Shown here piece after piece: positions 1 to 11,193 of a stretch of 64,000 nt of DNA. Location of the stretch: contig JAHCHW010000004.1 of the NCBI GenBank assembly GCA_026129525.1, positions 248,001 to 312,000 of the forward strand, given 5' to 3'. A program made the position numbers and the translations under genes. The notes under the pieces are model-generated. The model searched no databases. It saw only the letters and a program-made list of their open reading frames with translations, and was not told where the DNA came from. The first letter of the stretch is position 1, and every line of letters starts with the position of its first letter. Source of the DNA: Chitinophagales bacterium. Its GTDB lineage: Bacteria > Bacteroidota > Bacteroidia > Chitinophagales > LD1.

Positions 1-249
1 TCATCGGTTTTAGAACCGGAAATAAAACTGCCGCCATGCGCCAGTATAATTAATGGTCGCATAGAAGCGGTATCGCCCGTAGGTTCGTAAACATCTAACT
101 TAAGCGTAGTGCTGTTGGCAGTAGAATAAGTAATGTCCGATGTTTTGGTAACGTTGGAGAAAATCATGTCTTTATACCGCTGGCCGCATTGGGCAAACAA
201 CTGCGAGCCTGCAAGGGCAAAAACAAGTAACGAGTAGAGTTTGGTTTTC
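1..249 (-). CDS. Partial secreted alpha/beta-hydrolase (esterase-like), N-terminal part
   Basis: The reading frame starts at the ATG at 249-247 and runs off the left window edge without a stop, so only about 83 residues are visible. It opens with a signal peptide (MKTKLYSLLVFALAGSQLFA, then Q) typical of Bacteroidota exported proteins. Near the edge it carries LIILAHGGSFISGS, the HGG oxyanion-hole motif of carboxylesterase-type alpha/beta-hydrolases. The stretch before it (TLKLDVYEPTGD) is the usual first strands of secreted esterases in this phylum. The catalytic Ser, Asp and His lie outside the window, so the substrate is unknown. A T9SS tail could also be present beyond the edge. It is read away from nothing visible upstream and lies 48 bp downstream of metG on the same strand. 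Confidence 0.75.
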
Positions 250-297
250 ATCGAAATGAAATTTGGTTAAACAAAAAGTTACCGAAAGTATAAACTT

Positions 298-2379
<2,082 letters not shown>

Positions 2380-2430
2380 GAATGGCGAAGTTGAAATTTT
2401 AGACTAAAGCATCAAAGACACCAACTGTTT

Positions 2431-2438
2431 TATTTTCG
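2431..2438 (+). promoter_or_regulatory. Candidate -7 promoter element (TATTTTCG) for the S66 peptidase gene
   Basis: TATTTTCG matches the Bacteroidota -7 consensus TAnnTTTG except for one C. It ends only 4 nt before the ATG at 2443, so transcription would begin at or next to the start codon. No convincing -33 TTG at the right distance is visible. Confidence 0.4.
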
Positions 2439-2442
2439 CTTT

Positions 2443-3339
2443 ATGCTACTACGTCCGCCCGCCTTGCAACAAGGCGATACCGTTTACATACTAAGCACTG
2501 CCCGAAAAATTACCTTGGAAGAAATTCAACCTGCCATTAAAAAGTTTGAAGAATGGGGCTTGAAGGTGATTGTTGGCGAAACTATCGGTAAAGAATGGCG
2601 GCAGTTTGCCGGAACCGATGAAGAGCGCAAACGCGATTTTCAGAAAGCGTTAGATGCCAAAAACGTAAAAGCTATTATCTGCGCCCGTGGCGGTTACGGA
2701 ACCGTGCGTATGATGGACGATTTGAATTTTGATGAGTTTATGAAAAGCCCCAAGTGGGTGGTGGGTTTCAGCGATGTTACTTTTCTGCATGTGCACATTT
2801 CCAACAGTATCGGTATTCAAACCTTGCAGGCTATTATGCCGTTTAGTTTTCCGAACGCCACCCAAGAGTCTATAGAAAGTTTGCGTAATGAGCTTTTTGG
2901 TATTCGGAACGCGTATAAAATACATCCGCACTCGCTCAACAGAACCGGCAATGCAGAAGGTGTTTTAATAGGTGGAAACCTCTCCATTCTTTACAGTATT
3001 ACCGGCACCAAAAGCGGCATGAACACTTCCGGCAAAATTCTTTTTCTTGAAGATCTGGATGAATACCTCTACCACATTGACCGCATGATGATGAACCTGA
3101 AACGCAGCGGCAAACTGCACGATTTGGCAGGTTTGGCTGTTGGCGGCTTTACCGAAATGAAAGACAACAAAGTTCCGTTTGGCATTTCTGCTGAAGAAAT
3201 AATTGCAGAGCATGTAGCAGAGTATAGTTACCCCGTTTGCTTTAGTTTTCCCGTAGGGCATGTTAGCGATAACCGCGCCTTGGTAATGGGCAGAAAATAT
3301 ACTTTGCAGGTGCAGCCCGAAGCAGTTAAGTTGTTTTAA
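2443..3339 (+). CDS. LD-carboxypeptidase / MccF-like peptidase, family S66
   Basis: A 298-residue cytoplasmic serine peptidase of the S66 family. Members remove the terminal D-Ala from tetrapeptides during murein recycling (LdcA) or cleave toxic peptide-nucleotides (MccF). The catalytic triad can be placed by motif: nucleophile Ser110 in GFSDVT, Glu203 in FLEDLDE, and His273 in FPVGHVSDN. The upstream glycine-rich ARGGYGTVRM (81-90) is the family's N-terminal signature. No signal peptide is present, as expected for the recycling enzyme. Its stop codon overlaps the ATG of the pnuC-like gene by one base, so they are probably co-transcribed. The choice between LdcA and MccF activity cannot be made from sequence alone. 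Confidence 0.9.
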   Translation: MLLRPPALQQGDTVYILSTARKITLEEIQPAIKKFEEWGLKVIVGETIGKEWRQFAGTDEERKRDFQKALDAKNVKAIICARGGYGTVRMMDDLNFDEFMKSPKWVVGFSDVTFLHVHISNSIGIQTLQAIMPFSFPNATQESIESLRNELFGIRNAYKIHPHSLNRTGNAEGVLIGGNLSILYSITGTKSGMNTSGKILFLEDLDEYLYHIDRMMMNLKRSGKLHDLAGLAVGGFTEMKDNKVPFGISAEEIIAEHVAEYSYPVCFSFPVGHVSDNRALVMGRKYTLQVQPEAVKLF

Positions 3340-3905
3340 TGGAACCATATTTTGAATACATAGCGGTAGCCTTAGGCGTAGTGTATGTGTTGCTGGCGGC
3401 AAAAGGCAATATTTGGTGCTGGATTTTCGGCATTGTCAGTTCGGGTATTTATGTTTCCATTAACATAGAGCACAAACTGTATCAGGATGCAATTTTGCAG
3501 TTCTATTATGTAGCAGCCGGTTTTTACGGTTGGTGGAAGTGGAGTGCGAAAGAGCAGCACCGTGAGCGGAACATTGTTTCCAATTCTTTTTCGGAAAACA
3601 TAAAGCTGTTGGTTTTGGGCGCAGCACTTTCTCCTGTGTTCGGTTATGTTTTTTCTCAATTCGGCAATTCGCTTTCGTATCTCGATGCTATAGTTACGGT
3701 TTTCAGTTTTATAGCCACATGGATGACCGCCCGAAAAATTCTTGAAAACTGGTTGTTCTGGATTGTAATTGATGTTTTGGCTGCTGTTATGTACGGAATA
3801 AAAGAACTGTATGCCACTTCGGCACTTTATCTGTTTTTTTCGGTAGTAGCCTTATACGGATTTATGGAGTGGAAGAAACAATACAAAGCACAGGCAGCAG
3901 TATGA
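3339..3905 (+). CDS. PnuC/PnuT-family vitamin transporter
   Basis: A 188-residue integral membrane protein of the NMN_transporter family, with about seven hydrophobic segments and the aromatic motif FYGWWKW typical of PnuC proteins. PnuC imports nicotinamide riboside by facilitated diffusion followed by phosphorylation; the PnuT branch imports thiamine. The family alone does not fix the substrate. Context favours thiamine: a TPP riboswitch and a TonB-dependent receptor lie 2.4 kb downstream, and pnuT with an outer membrane receptor is an established TPP-regulated pairing in Bacteroidota. Against this, the immediately overlapping gene resembles the NadR kinase domain, which fits nicotinamide riboside. 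The ATG overlaps the stop of the peptidase gene upstream, and the 3' end overlaps the kinase gene by ATGA. Confidence 0.88.
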   Translation: MEPYFEYIAVALGVVYVLLAAKGNIWCWIFGIVSSGIYVSINIEHKLYQDAILQFYYVAAGFYGWWKWSAKEQHRERNIVSNSFSENIKLLVLGAALSPVFGYVFSQFGNSLSYLDAIVTVFSFIATWMTARKILENWLFWIVIDVLAAVMYGIKELYATSALYLFFSVVALYGFMEWKKQYKAQAAV

Positions 3906-4411
3906 GTTTCAGAATTTGCATAACAGGAACCGAGTCAACCGGAAAAACCACTCTTGCCGAACAGTTAGCCGTGCAAACCGGTGCTGTATTGGTTCCCGAT
4001 GTTTCGCGCGAATACATTGCTGCACTTAATCGCTCTTATACCCAAGCAGATGTGCTTGCCATTGCAGAGGAAATAATTGCGCGTGAAAGCCGATTGTATG
4101 TTCCCGGTAAATTACTGATTAGCGACAACGACCTCATCAACATCAAAATATGGCTCATGCACTGCAACATGCAGGTGCCCGATTGGTTGAATGAACAGAT
4201 ACGGTTGCGAGATTTTGAACTGTTTCTTCTCTGCTACATTGATGTTCCCTGGCAGGCTGATGAACAACGTGCGAACCCGCACGACCGCGAGGTATTGTAC
4301 AACCATTTTGTTAACGAATTAAAGGCTGTCAACGCTCCTTATAAAGTGCTGAAAGGCAGTAAGGAAGAACGTTTGGAAGAGGCAAAAGCCGCTATCCGGA
4401 AAATACTTTAA
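3902..4411 (+). CDS. P-loop kinase of the AAA_28 / NadR ribosylnicotinamide-kinase type
   Basis: A 169-residue protein with an N-terminal Walker A loop (GTESTGKTT, residues 9-17), then a DNDLI Walker-B-like strand and an RANPHDRE lid-like segment, as in the kinase domain of NadR. The start at 3902 forms a four-base ATGA overlap with the transporter gene; a longer frame from 3869 would lie inside that gene and lacks homology. Translational coupling to a PnuC-type carrier suggests metabolic trapping, with the imported vitamin phosphorylated at the inner face of the membrane. The substrate could be nicotinamide riboside or thiamine. No adenylyltransferase domain is attached, so this is not a full NadR. 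Confidence 0.85.
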   Translation: MSFRICITGTESTGKTTLAEQLAVQTGAVLVPDVSREYIAALNRSYTQADVLAIAEEIIARESRLYVPGKLLISDNDLINIKIWLMHCNMQVPDWLNEQIRLRDFELFLLCYIDVPWQADEQRANPHDREVLYNHFVNELKAVNAPYKVLKGSKEERLEEAKAAIRKIL

Positions 4412-4474
4412 AATTTCTCACTCATTTCGGGAACAAAAGACTGTAACCTGTCGTAAAATCAGACAGTTATTTAT

Positions 4475-6274
4475 ATGCCCGCAACACAGGTATTTGGAAA
4501 ATCCATTCTTGAGGTAATTGAAAACCTGCTTTCGGAGTTTGAAAAGCGACTCGAAAGGAAAGACCATTCTGCCGGTGAATTCGGGCAAGATGCGTTTAGT
4601 TTGGCAACCGATGTGGGCAACAGTCTGCTCATATTCAAATCTGCCAAAAATCTGTCGCGCTTTTATACCGATGTAAAAAGCTCCTTTCAGGAATCTATCG
4701 AAGTACTCGAAAAAGCGATAGAGCATTTGCACGATGAAGATGATGCCGAGCACAAAGCAGAGTTACTGCGCCTGTTGGGCTTAAACTACGATTACCGTGG
4801 TGAACTCATCAAATCGAAAATGGCGTACGATGAGTCTATCCGCTTGTTGTTTTCGGTTTTCGACTTGAGTAAAGAAGGCCGGTTGACACTCGCGCGTTCG
4901 CAGTTTAATCTTTCCATTATTTACGGCAGGCTCGAACTGCCCGCAATGGCTGAAGTTTGCCTTAACAGCGCATTTGAGCAATACACCGAGCTAGATGAAA
5001 AAAACGGCATTGCCCGTTGCTACATTTCGTTCGGAGTAACCATTGAAGAAAATGGTGGCGATGCCAAAGAGGCATTTGAGCATTACAAAAAGGCAGCCGA
5101 CCTGTCGCGCGAGATAAAAGATGATGTGAGTCTGTGTGTGGCGCTCGGCAACATGGCGGTAAAACTTGCCGAGTGGGAAAAGTTTGACGATGCTCTTTTA
5201 GCAGCTTTCGAGGCATTGGAAAAAGCCACACTTTCCGCCAACAAACGTTTTCAGTTGAATTTGTGCCGGCAAATTGCACGGTGTTATCACCTCAAAAAAG
5301 ATTTCAAAAACGCACAGCACTGGTTTTTGGAAGGCGAAAATCTGTTTAAGGAGCTGAATCTGGATATTGATTATTACAACCTGTATGGTTACTGGGCTGA
5401 TATGTTGTACGATTCAGGCAACTATAAAGAAGCTTTCGAGAAAATGAAGAAAGCGCAGAAGCATAGAGAAGAAATGCACAGTTTCCATAAAAGTGCTGCC
5501 GTAAACGATGCCATGCTCAAATTTCAATTGGAAGAGGGAAAGAAAGAGCAGGAAATTCTCAAAAAACGGGCGGCAGAAATTGAACAATACGTTCGCAAAT
5601 TGGAGGCTTCTAACTTTGAACTGAAACAGTTTACCCATGCCGCTTCGCACGATATGAAAGAGCCGCTGCGTATGATTTCCAATTATTCGCAATTGTTGGA
5701 AAAGAGCATGAACGCCCAGCTCAATACAGACCAAAAAGAATATTTGGGGTATCTGAATCAGGGAGCAAAAAGGTTGATGAGCGTGCTCAACAACTTAGTG
5801 CAGTGGTCAAACATCAATCCCACTTCGGTTAAAGAAGATGTGGAAATTGAAAAACTGCTGAAAGAAATTGTTTCTCAACTACAACCGATGGAAAGCCATC
5901 TGAATGCTGATATACGCTTTGGTGTAATGCCGGTAATACAGGCCGGGCAAAGCGCCATGCGCCACATTTTCACCAACCTGATTGATAATGCCATTAAGTA
6001 TAACCTGAATACTACTCCCAAAGTGGAAATTGCTTACACCGAAGAAGCGAAGCACCATCGCTTTACGGTTGATGATAACGGAATAGGTATCAGCGAAGAG
6101 TATCGCCAGAAAGTATTTATCATCTTCCAACGCTTACATGCCCGCGATGAATTTGGCGGTGCCGGAATCGGGCTTACCATCTGCAAAAAAATAATTGATA
6201 ACCTGAACGGTAAAATCTGGATTGAGGATTCTCCCCTCGGTGGAACAAGAATTTGTTTTACTATTCCTAAGTAA
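4475..6274 (+). CDS. Cytoplasmic TPR sensor histidine kinase
   Basis: The 599-residue product lacks any signal peptide or membrane segment. Residues 60-340 form tetratricopeptide-like helices, followed by a coiled coil (about 350-385). A HisKA domain has its phospho-acceptor at His392 (ASHDMKEPL). A HATPase domain follows, with N box NLIDNAIKYN (501-510), G1 DDNGIGIS (533-540) and G2 GGAGIGLTICKK (561-572). It should autophosphorylate in response to an intracellular protein or ligand sensed by the TPR part. No receiver or response regulator lies next to it, so it is an orphan kinase in this window. It sits between the PnuC-kinase pair and the TPP-controlled receptor. A role in vitamin uptake is possible but only inferred from position. 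Confidence 0.9.
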   Translation: MPATQVFGKSILEVIENLLSEFEKRLERKDHSAGEFGQDAFSLATDVGNSLLIFKSAKNLSRFYTDVKSSFQESIEVLEKAIEHLHDEDDAEHKAELLRLLGLNYDYRGELIKSKMAYDESIRLLFSVFDLSKEGRLTLARSQFNLSIIYGRLELPAMAEVCLNSAFEQYTELDEKNGIARCYISFGVTIEENGGDAKEAFEHYKKAADLSREIKDDVSLCVALGNMAVKLAEWEKFDDALLAAFEALEKATLSANKRFQLNLCRQIARCYHLKKDFKNAQHWFLEGENLFKELNLDIDYYNLYGYWADMLYDSGNYKEAFEKMKKAQKHREEMHSFHKSAAVNDAMLKFQLEEGKKEQEILKKRAAEIEQYVRKLEASNFELKQFTHAASHDMKEPLRMISNYSQLLEKSMNAQLNTDQKEYLGYLNQGAKRLMSVLNNLVQWSNINPTSVKEDVEIEKLLKEIVSQLQPMESHLNADIRFGVMPVIQAGQSAMRHIFTNLIDNAIKYNLNTTPKVEIAYTEEAKHHRFTVDDNGIGISEEYRQKVFIIFQRLHARDEFGGAGIGLTICKKIIDNLNGKIWIEDSPLGGTRICFTIPK

Positions 6275-6312
6275 GTTTTTGCTTTTCTCATTTTTCTTCG
6301 CATACATTTGCC

Positions 6313-6405
6313 CCAGCTTTCTGGGGGCGTTGCCGGTAGTTTCGGCATCTGAGAAGAACCCTTCGAACCTGAACACGGTAATGCGTGCGTAAGGGATAGA
6401 AAGAA
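6313..6405 (+). promoter_or_regulatory. TPP (thiamine pyrophosphate) riboswitch
   Basis: The conserved THI-box blocks are all present in order: GGGGGCG (near 6323), CTGAGA (6349-6354), then ACCCTTCGAACCTGA and GCGTAAGGGA. The P1 helix closes perfectly, CTTTCT (6317-6322) pairing with AGAAAG (6398-6403). A short hairpin follows at 6407-6422 (CCCGAA/TTCGGG, ATAC loop) without a U-run, so control may act on translation, not termination; this last point is inference. The riboswitch lies about 85 nt before the ATG of the TonB-dependent receptor, which should therefore be shut off when TPP is plentiful. Confidence 0.93.
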
Positions 6406-6488
6406 TCCCGAAATACTTCGGGGCTCTCTCGCTCGAAATTTTCTCCACTCTTAGAAAGAATAATTCTTTAACCGGAAAAAACTCCGCC

Positions 6489-8741
6489 ATGAAAAAAGTG
6501 TTATTCTTTCTGTTGCTTGCCAACAACGCATTGGCACAAACAGATTCTGTATCGGTGAAAACCGATTCGAACAACGTAATTTTTAAAGACGAAGTAATTG
6601 TAAATGCCACCCGCGCTACCGAAAATGCGCCAACGGCTTATCAATTCATCAGCAAAAAGGAATTAAACAAAAACAACCTCGGGCAGGACTTGCCTTTCCT
6701 TTTAGATAACACAGCCTCAGTGGTTACCACTTCCGATGCTGGTGCCGGCATTGGTTACACCGGCATTCGCATACGCGGCAGCGATGCCACCCGCGTAAAC
6801 GTAACACTGAACGGAATTCCGGTAAACGATGCCGAAAGTCAAGGCGTGTTTTGGGTAAACACGCCCGATTTGGTTTCATCGGCACAAAGCATACAAATAC
6901 AACGCGGGGTTGGTTCATCTACCAACGGAGGAAGCGCCTTTGGCGGCTCGCTGAGTGTGCAAACACAAACACCTTCGGCTACTCCATTTGGCGAAGCAAG
7001 TGTTTCGGTAGGTTCGTTCAAAACCTTTCGTGCTAATGCTAAAGCCGGAACAGGACTAATTAAAAAGCATTTTTTTCTGGAAGGCTCCGGCTCCTGGATT
7101 GTAAGCGATGGTTATGTGGACAGGGCAGCGTCCAATTTGCAATCGTGGTTTTTTCAAACCGGTTATTCAAGCGAAAAAACATTGCTCAAATTGCTGTATT
7201 TCGGAGGAAGAGAAAAAACCTATCAATCGTGGTACGGAGTGTGGGAAGATTCGTTGAAGACAAATCGTACCTACAATGTGGCGGGTACCGATTACGGCTA
7301 CAAAAATCCGCCTTACCCAAATCAAACCGATAACTACGGGCAAGATTACCTTCAATTGCTTTTAGCCCGGCAACTGCCTGCACACTTACACCTCAATGCC
7401 GGCTTGTTTGCCACCCTTGGACGCGGTTATTACGAAGAATACAAAGCTGGCACTAACATTCAAAATTACTTCGATTACCTGCCTGCCGCTTATACTGATT
7501 TGGTGCGTCAGCTTTGGCTACGCAATGTTTTTTATGGCGGAAACTTTGCACTCAACTATGCCCATAGCGGAGTAGATGCCACATTTGGTGGTTTCTTCGG
7601 GCAGTACCGCGGTAAGCATTTCGGCAAAGTAATTTGGGCGCAGGATGTGGCGGTTGATAAAGACAAACATTACTACGATGGCAGTTCCGTAAAAAACGAC
7701 TTCAATATTTATGCCCGTGTTAACTACGAAGCGCTCGATATAGTAAACTTTTATCTGGATGTGCAGTATCGTTATGTGGGCTACAATACATCCGGCACCG
7801 ACAACAATCAGCAAGTGTACGATGTAAAAAAGAACTGGCATTTTTTTAATCCGAAAGCAGGTTTACTGATTAAGATTGATGCCAAACACCATGTATATGC
7901 TTCGTATGCTTTGGGCAACCGCGAACCCAACCGCGATGATGTGCTGCAGGCATATTTCAGCAGCCGTACCGTTAAACCCGAAATGATGGACGATGTGGAG
8001 GCAGGGTACAAATTTCTTCACCCGAAATTTCCGTTCGGTGCCAATTTCTATTTTATGAATTACAACAACCAGTTGGTGCTTACCGGCAGGTTAACCGATG
8101 TAGGCAATCCGATTAAGGAAAATGTAAAGAAAAGTTTCAGAACAGGCATTGAACTGAACGGCTCCTTTCATTTTGCCCGCAAAGGGAACAAGTATGAAAA
8201 AATTGTTCCTCGCGATGTATTCAGCATCAACTATTCGTTTACGTACTCCTTCAACAAAATAAAATCGTTCAGCGAATACATTTATACCTACGATGAAAAT
8301 TACGAGCGCGTTGATACGCTTACACAAGTAATAACCCACAAGAACACCGATATTGCTTTTTCGCCCTCCATTATTGCTTCGCTGGAGTTAGTGGCTCGCC
8401 CAGTTAAAGGGCTTTCTATTGGTTTGCAAAACAAAGCCGTTAGCAAACAGTATCTCGACAATACTTCGAACGAACACCGCAAGCTGAAACCGTTTTACTA
8501 CTCTAACCTCAATGTTGCTTACACGCTGCCGCTAAACAAGTACGGCAAAGAAATTACGCTGAAAGTTTTGTTCAACAATATTTTCAATCACTTGTACGAA
8601 AGCAACGGATATACTTTCAGCGAGCGTTATGCTTTTGATGACGGCAGCGGCACTTTGCAAACTGACGGACCTTATACTTATAACTACTACTATCCACAAG
8701 CCGGATTTAATTTTTTAACGGGAGTTAATGTGCGGTTTTAG
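6489..8741 (+). CDS. TonB-dependent outer membrane receptor, TPP-riboswitch controlled (probable thiamine uptake)
   Basis: A 750-residue receptor with signal peptide (MKKVLFFLLLANNALA), TonB-box-like segment DEVIVNAT, and a plug domain at roughly residues 35-155 (IRIRGSDATRVNVTLNGIPVND, shortened: RGSDATRVNVTLNG). The remainder is a 22-strand-type beta-barrel ending in aromatic VRF, the usual outer membrane insertion signal. No N-terminal carboxypeptidase-regulatory domain is present, so it is not a SusC. The TPP riboswitch in its leader is strong evidence that it takes up thiamine, TPP or a precursor across the outer membrane. With the PnuC-type carrier and kinase upstream it gives a complete route from outside to cytoplasm, energised by TonB-ExbBD encoded elsewhere. 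Confidence 0.93.
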   Translation: MKKVLFFLLLANNALAQTDSVSVKTDSNNVIFKDEVIVNATRATENAPTAYQFISKKELNKNNLGQDLPFLLDNTASVVTTSDAGAGIGYTGIRIRGSDATRVNVTLNGIPVNDAESQGVFWVNTPDLVSSAQSIQIQRGVGSSTNGGSAFGGSLSVQTQTPSATPFGEASVSVGSFKTFRANAKAGTGLIKKHFFLEGSGSWIVSDGYVDRAASNLQSWFFQTGYSSEKTLLKLLYFGGREKTYQSWYGVWEDSLKTNRTYNVAGTDYGYKNPPYPNQTDNYGQDYLQLLLARQLPAHLHLNAGLFATLGRGYYEEYKAGTNIQNYFDYLPAAYTDLVRQLWLRNVFYGGNFALNYAHSGVDATFGGFFGQYRGKHFGKVIWAQDVAVDKDKHYYDGSSVKNDFNIYARVNYEALDIVNFYLDVQYRYVGYNTSGTDNNQQVYDVKKNWHFFNPKAGLLIKIDAKHHVYASYALGNREPNRDDVLQAYFSSRTVKPEMMDDVEAGYKFLHPKFPFGANFYFMNYNNQLVLTGRLTDVGNPIKENVKKSFRTGIELNGSFHFARKGNKYEKIVPRDVFSINYSFTYSFNKIKSFSEYIYTYDENYERVDTLTQVITHKNTDIAFSPSIIASLELVARPVKGLSIGLQNKAVSKQYLDNTSNEHRKLKPFYYSNLNVAYTLPLNKYGKEITLKVLFNNIFNHLYESNGYTFSERYAFDDGSGTLQTDGPYTYNYYYPQAGFNFLTGVNVRF

Positions 8742-8853
8742 TATTTCTATAAATACCATAAACTAGCCTCTTATTCCATCAACAGACGTTTTAAAGTCTT
8801 ACGGGGCCATCCTATAAGGGATATTTCTATCTTAGCAGCCCAAAATTTTAAAA

Positions 8854-9435
8854 ATGGAATTAGGAGAAATTGCAGCTATTACAGGAATGCCCGGGCTTTA
8901 CAAAATTACCGCCCGCAGAAATGACGGTTTAATTGTTACCTCGCTTATTGACGGCAAAACCCAGTTTGTATCGGGAAGAACACACATGTTTACTACGCTT
9001 GACAGTATTACCATGTACACTACTGATGAGCCGGCAGAGTTGAAAACGGTGTTAGCGTCTATAAAAGAAAAAGAGAAAAATAGCCCGGTGCCCGATGGTA
9101 AAGATGATGCTGCCATTAAAGCATGGATGGAAACAGTGCTTCCAACATACGATAAGGAGAAAGTGTATGTAAGCGATATGAAAAAGCTCGCCAAGTGGTA
9201 CAGCTTGCTGAACAGTAAAAATCTGATTGAAGAATTGCTGGCTGACAAACCCGAAGAAAAAGAAGCCGAAGAAGTAACAGAAGACACCGCTAAAAAAGTG
9301 AAAACCGCTAAGGACGACAAACCCAAAAAAGAAAGCAAACCGAAAGTAACTAAGGCAGACAAGGCTTCATCGAAAGCAAATACCAAGCCTGCCCCAGCAG
9401 CCAAAAAAGTAACTGCGCCCCGCAAAGCGCAATAA
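8854..9435 (+). CDS. DUF5606 family protein with Lys/Ala-rich tail
   Basis: A 193-residue conserved Bacteroidota protein. Residues 1-65 match the DUF5606 start (ELGEIAAITGMPGLYKI, then SGRTHMFTTLDSI); residues 70-130 form a helical domain with a KWYSLLN motif; residues 135-193 are low complexity, rich in Lys, Ala, Glu and Pro, and probably disordered and DNA- or RNA-binding in character. The function of the family is unknown. It has no signal peptide and is presumably cytoplasmic. Sixteen bases separate it from the oligopeptidase gene, so the two may be co-transcribed. Confidence 0.85.
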   Translation: MELGEIAAITGMPGLYKITARRNDGLIVTSLIDGKTQFVSGRTHMFTTLDSITMYTTDEPAELKTVLASIKEKEKNSPVPDGKDDAAIKAWMETVLPTYDKEKVYVSDMKKLAKWYSLLNSKNLIEELLADKPEEKEAEEVTEDTAKKVKTAKDDKPKKESKPKVTKADKASSKANTKPAPAAKKVTAPRKAQ

Positions 9436-9451
9436 TTAAATCCTGTTTTTT

Positions 9452-11179
9452 ATGGAAGAAACCACACTGGCGCTACCCCAGCGCAGCGAACGCCAATTTT
9501 TGAAAGATGACTTTAACCCTGCTATGTGGGCAGGTGTAGAACCGTATTACAAACAATTGCTGGAGCGGGAAATAAACTCGTTGCCGCAACTGCAACAATG
9601 GCTTAAAAACTGGAGCGAACTGCAAGCAGCTTTGGAAGAAAACAACCGCTGGGTATATGTGCACACCACCATTGACACTACCGATGAAAAAGCAAAAGCT
9701 GCACTCACCAATCTGTACCAAAACATTTACCCGCAGGCAACTGCCTGTAATTATCAATTAGAAAAGAAGCTGATTGCCTGCCCTTACACGGAACAGTTAG
9801 ATGCCGGCACCTTCTTTACCACCATCCGGAAAATGAAAAAGCAGGTGGAAATGTTCCGTGCCGAAAACATTCCGCTATTGAGCGAAATGAACATTAAGCA
9901 AAGTCGCTTTGATGAAATTACCGGAGCGCACAGCATTACCTACAATGGCTCGGAACTTACGCTGCAACAGGCTGCGGTGTATTTTACCAGTAACAACCGC
10001 CAACAGCGCGAAGATGTTTTCCGGTTGGTAGGCGAGCGCAGATTGCAGGATGCCGAGCAGTTAGACCAACTGCTTAGCGAACTCGTAAAACTGCGCCATC
10101 AAATTGCACTGAATGCCGGCTACGAAAATTACCTGCAATACCGTTTCGATGAGTTATCGCGCTTTGACTACACCCCTGCCGATTGTCTTGCATTTCACAA
10201 AGCGGTAAAAGAAACCGTGGTGCCGGTGCTGAACAGGTTGGCAAACGAACGCAAAGCAAAGTTAGGATACGATACACTGCGCCCCTGGGATTTGGAAGTG
10301 GACACCAGCGGACAACCACCCTTAAAACCGGTAAACAATACCAATGAACTTGTAGAAAAAACTATTACTTGTTTTAATCGCTTAGACCGCTACTTTGGCG
10401 AGCGCCTCGAAATAATGAAGCGCATGAATTACCTCGACCTTGAATCGCGTATGGGTAAAGGCCCCGGAGGTTATAACATGACCATGCCCGAAATTGGTGT
10501 GCCGTTCATTTTCATGAATTCAGCTAACACCGAGCACGATTTAATTACCATGGTGCACGAAGGCGGACATGCAGTGCATACATTCTTAGCGCATCCGCTC
10601 GAGTTAACCGCATTCAAAGAAGTTACTTCCGAAATTGCCGAAGTAGCTTCGATGGGAATGGAGTTGATGAGTATGGAGCACTGGGATGTTTTTTATACGA
10701 ACTCCAACGACCTTAACCGCGCCAAGCGCAATCACCTCAATCACATTTTGGGCATATTAGCCAAAACCTGCGTGGGCGATAGTTTCCAGTTTTGGATGTA
10801 CCAAAACCCAGAACACACTGCCGAAGAGCGCAGAAAAAAATGGAAAGAACTGTTTTTAGAGTTCAGTGCCGATAATATTGACTGGACAGGTAGCGAAGAA
10901 TTTTTGGAAACAGGCTATCAAAAGATACTGCACTTTTACGTGGTGCCTCTTTACTACATAGAGTATGCCTTTGCCCAGTTAGGCGCTTTAGCGGTTTGGA
11001 AAAACTTTAAAGCTAACCCGCAAAAAGCAGTGCAGGATTACAAAAACGCGCTAAGCCTCGGCTTTACCAAACCCATTCCGGTGTTTTACGAAACTGCCGG
11101 TGCCAAATTCGATTTCAGTAAAGAGCGCATAGCTGAACTGATGGGCTTTATGGAAGCAGAAATGAAAAAGTTGCAGTAA
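9452..11179 (+). CDS. pepF: M3-family oligoendopeptidase F
   Basis: A 575-residue cytoplasmic zinc metallopeptidase. The catalytic HEGGH (369-373) carries both His ligands and the general base Glu; the third ligand Glu lies in the following helix (FKEVTSEIAEVASM). Length and the C-terminal helical fold match PepF/oligoendopeptidases, which degrade peptides of about 5-20 residues released by the proteasome-like proteases or imported. No signal peptide is present. The next gene begins 14 bp downstream. Confidence 0.93.
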   Translation: MEETTLALPQRSERQFLKDDFNPAMWAGVEPYYKQLLEREINSLPQLQQWLKNWSELQAALEENNRWVYVHTTIDTTDEKAKAALTNLYQNIYPQATACNYQLEKKLIACPYTEQLDAGTFFTTIRKMKKQVEMFRAENIPLLSEMNIKQSRFDEITGAHSITYNGSELTLQQAAVYFTSNNRQQREDVFRLVGERRLQDAEQLDQLLSELVKLRHQIALNAGYENYLQYRFDELSRFDYTPADCLAFHKAVKETVVPVLNRLANERKAKLGYDTLRPWDLEVDTSGQPPLKPVNNTNELVEKTITCFNRLDRYFGERLEIMKRMNYLDLESRMGKGPGGYNMTMPEIGVPFIFMNSANTEHDLITMVHEGGHAVHTFLAHPLELTAFKEVTSEIAEVASMGMELMSMEHWDVFYTNSNDLNRAKRNHLNHILGILAKTCVGDSFQFWMYQNPEHTAEERRKKWKELFLEFSADNIDWTGSEEFLETGYQKILHFYVVPLYYIEYAFAQLGALAVWKNFKANPQKAVQDYKNALSLGFTKPIPVFYETAGAKFDFSKERIAELMGFMEAEMKKLQ

Positions 11180-11193
11180 AAAAAACTGCTTGC

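Noticed and set aside
6407-6422. Rho-independent terminator behind the riboswitch
   Set aside because: The stem is short and no T-run follows, so it is not called a terminator.
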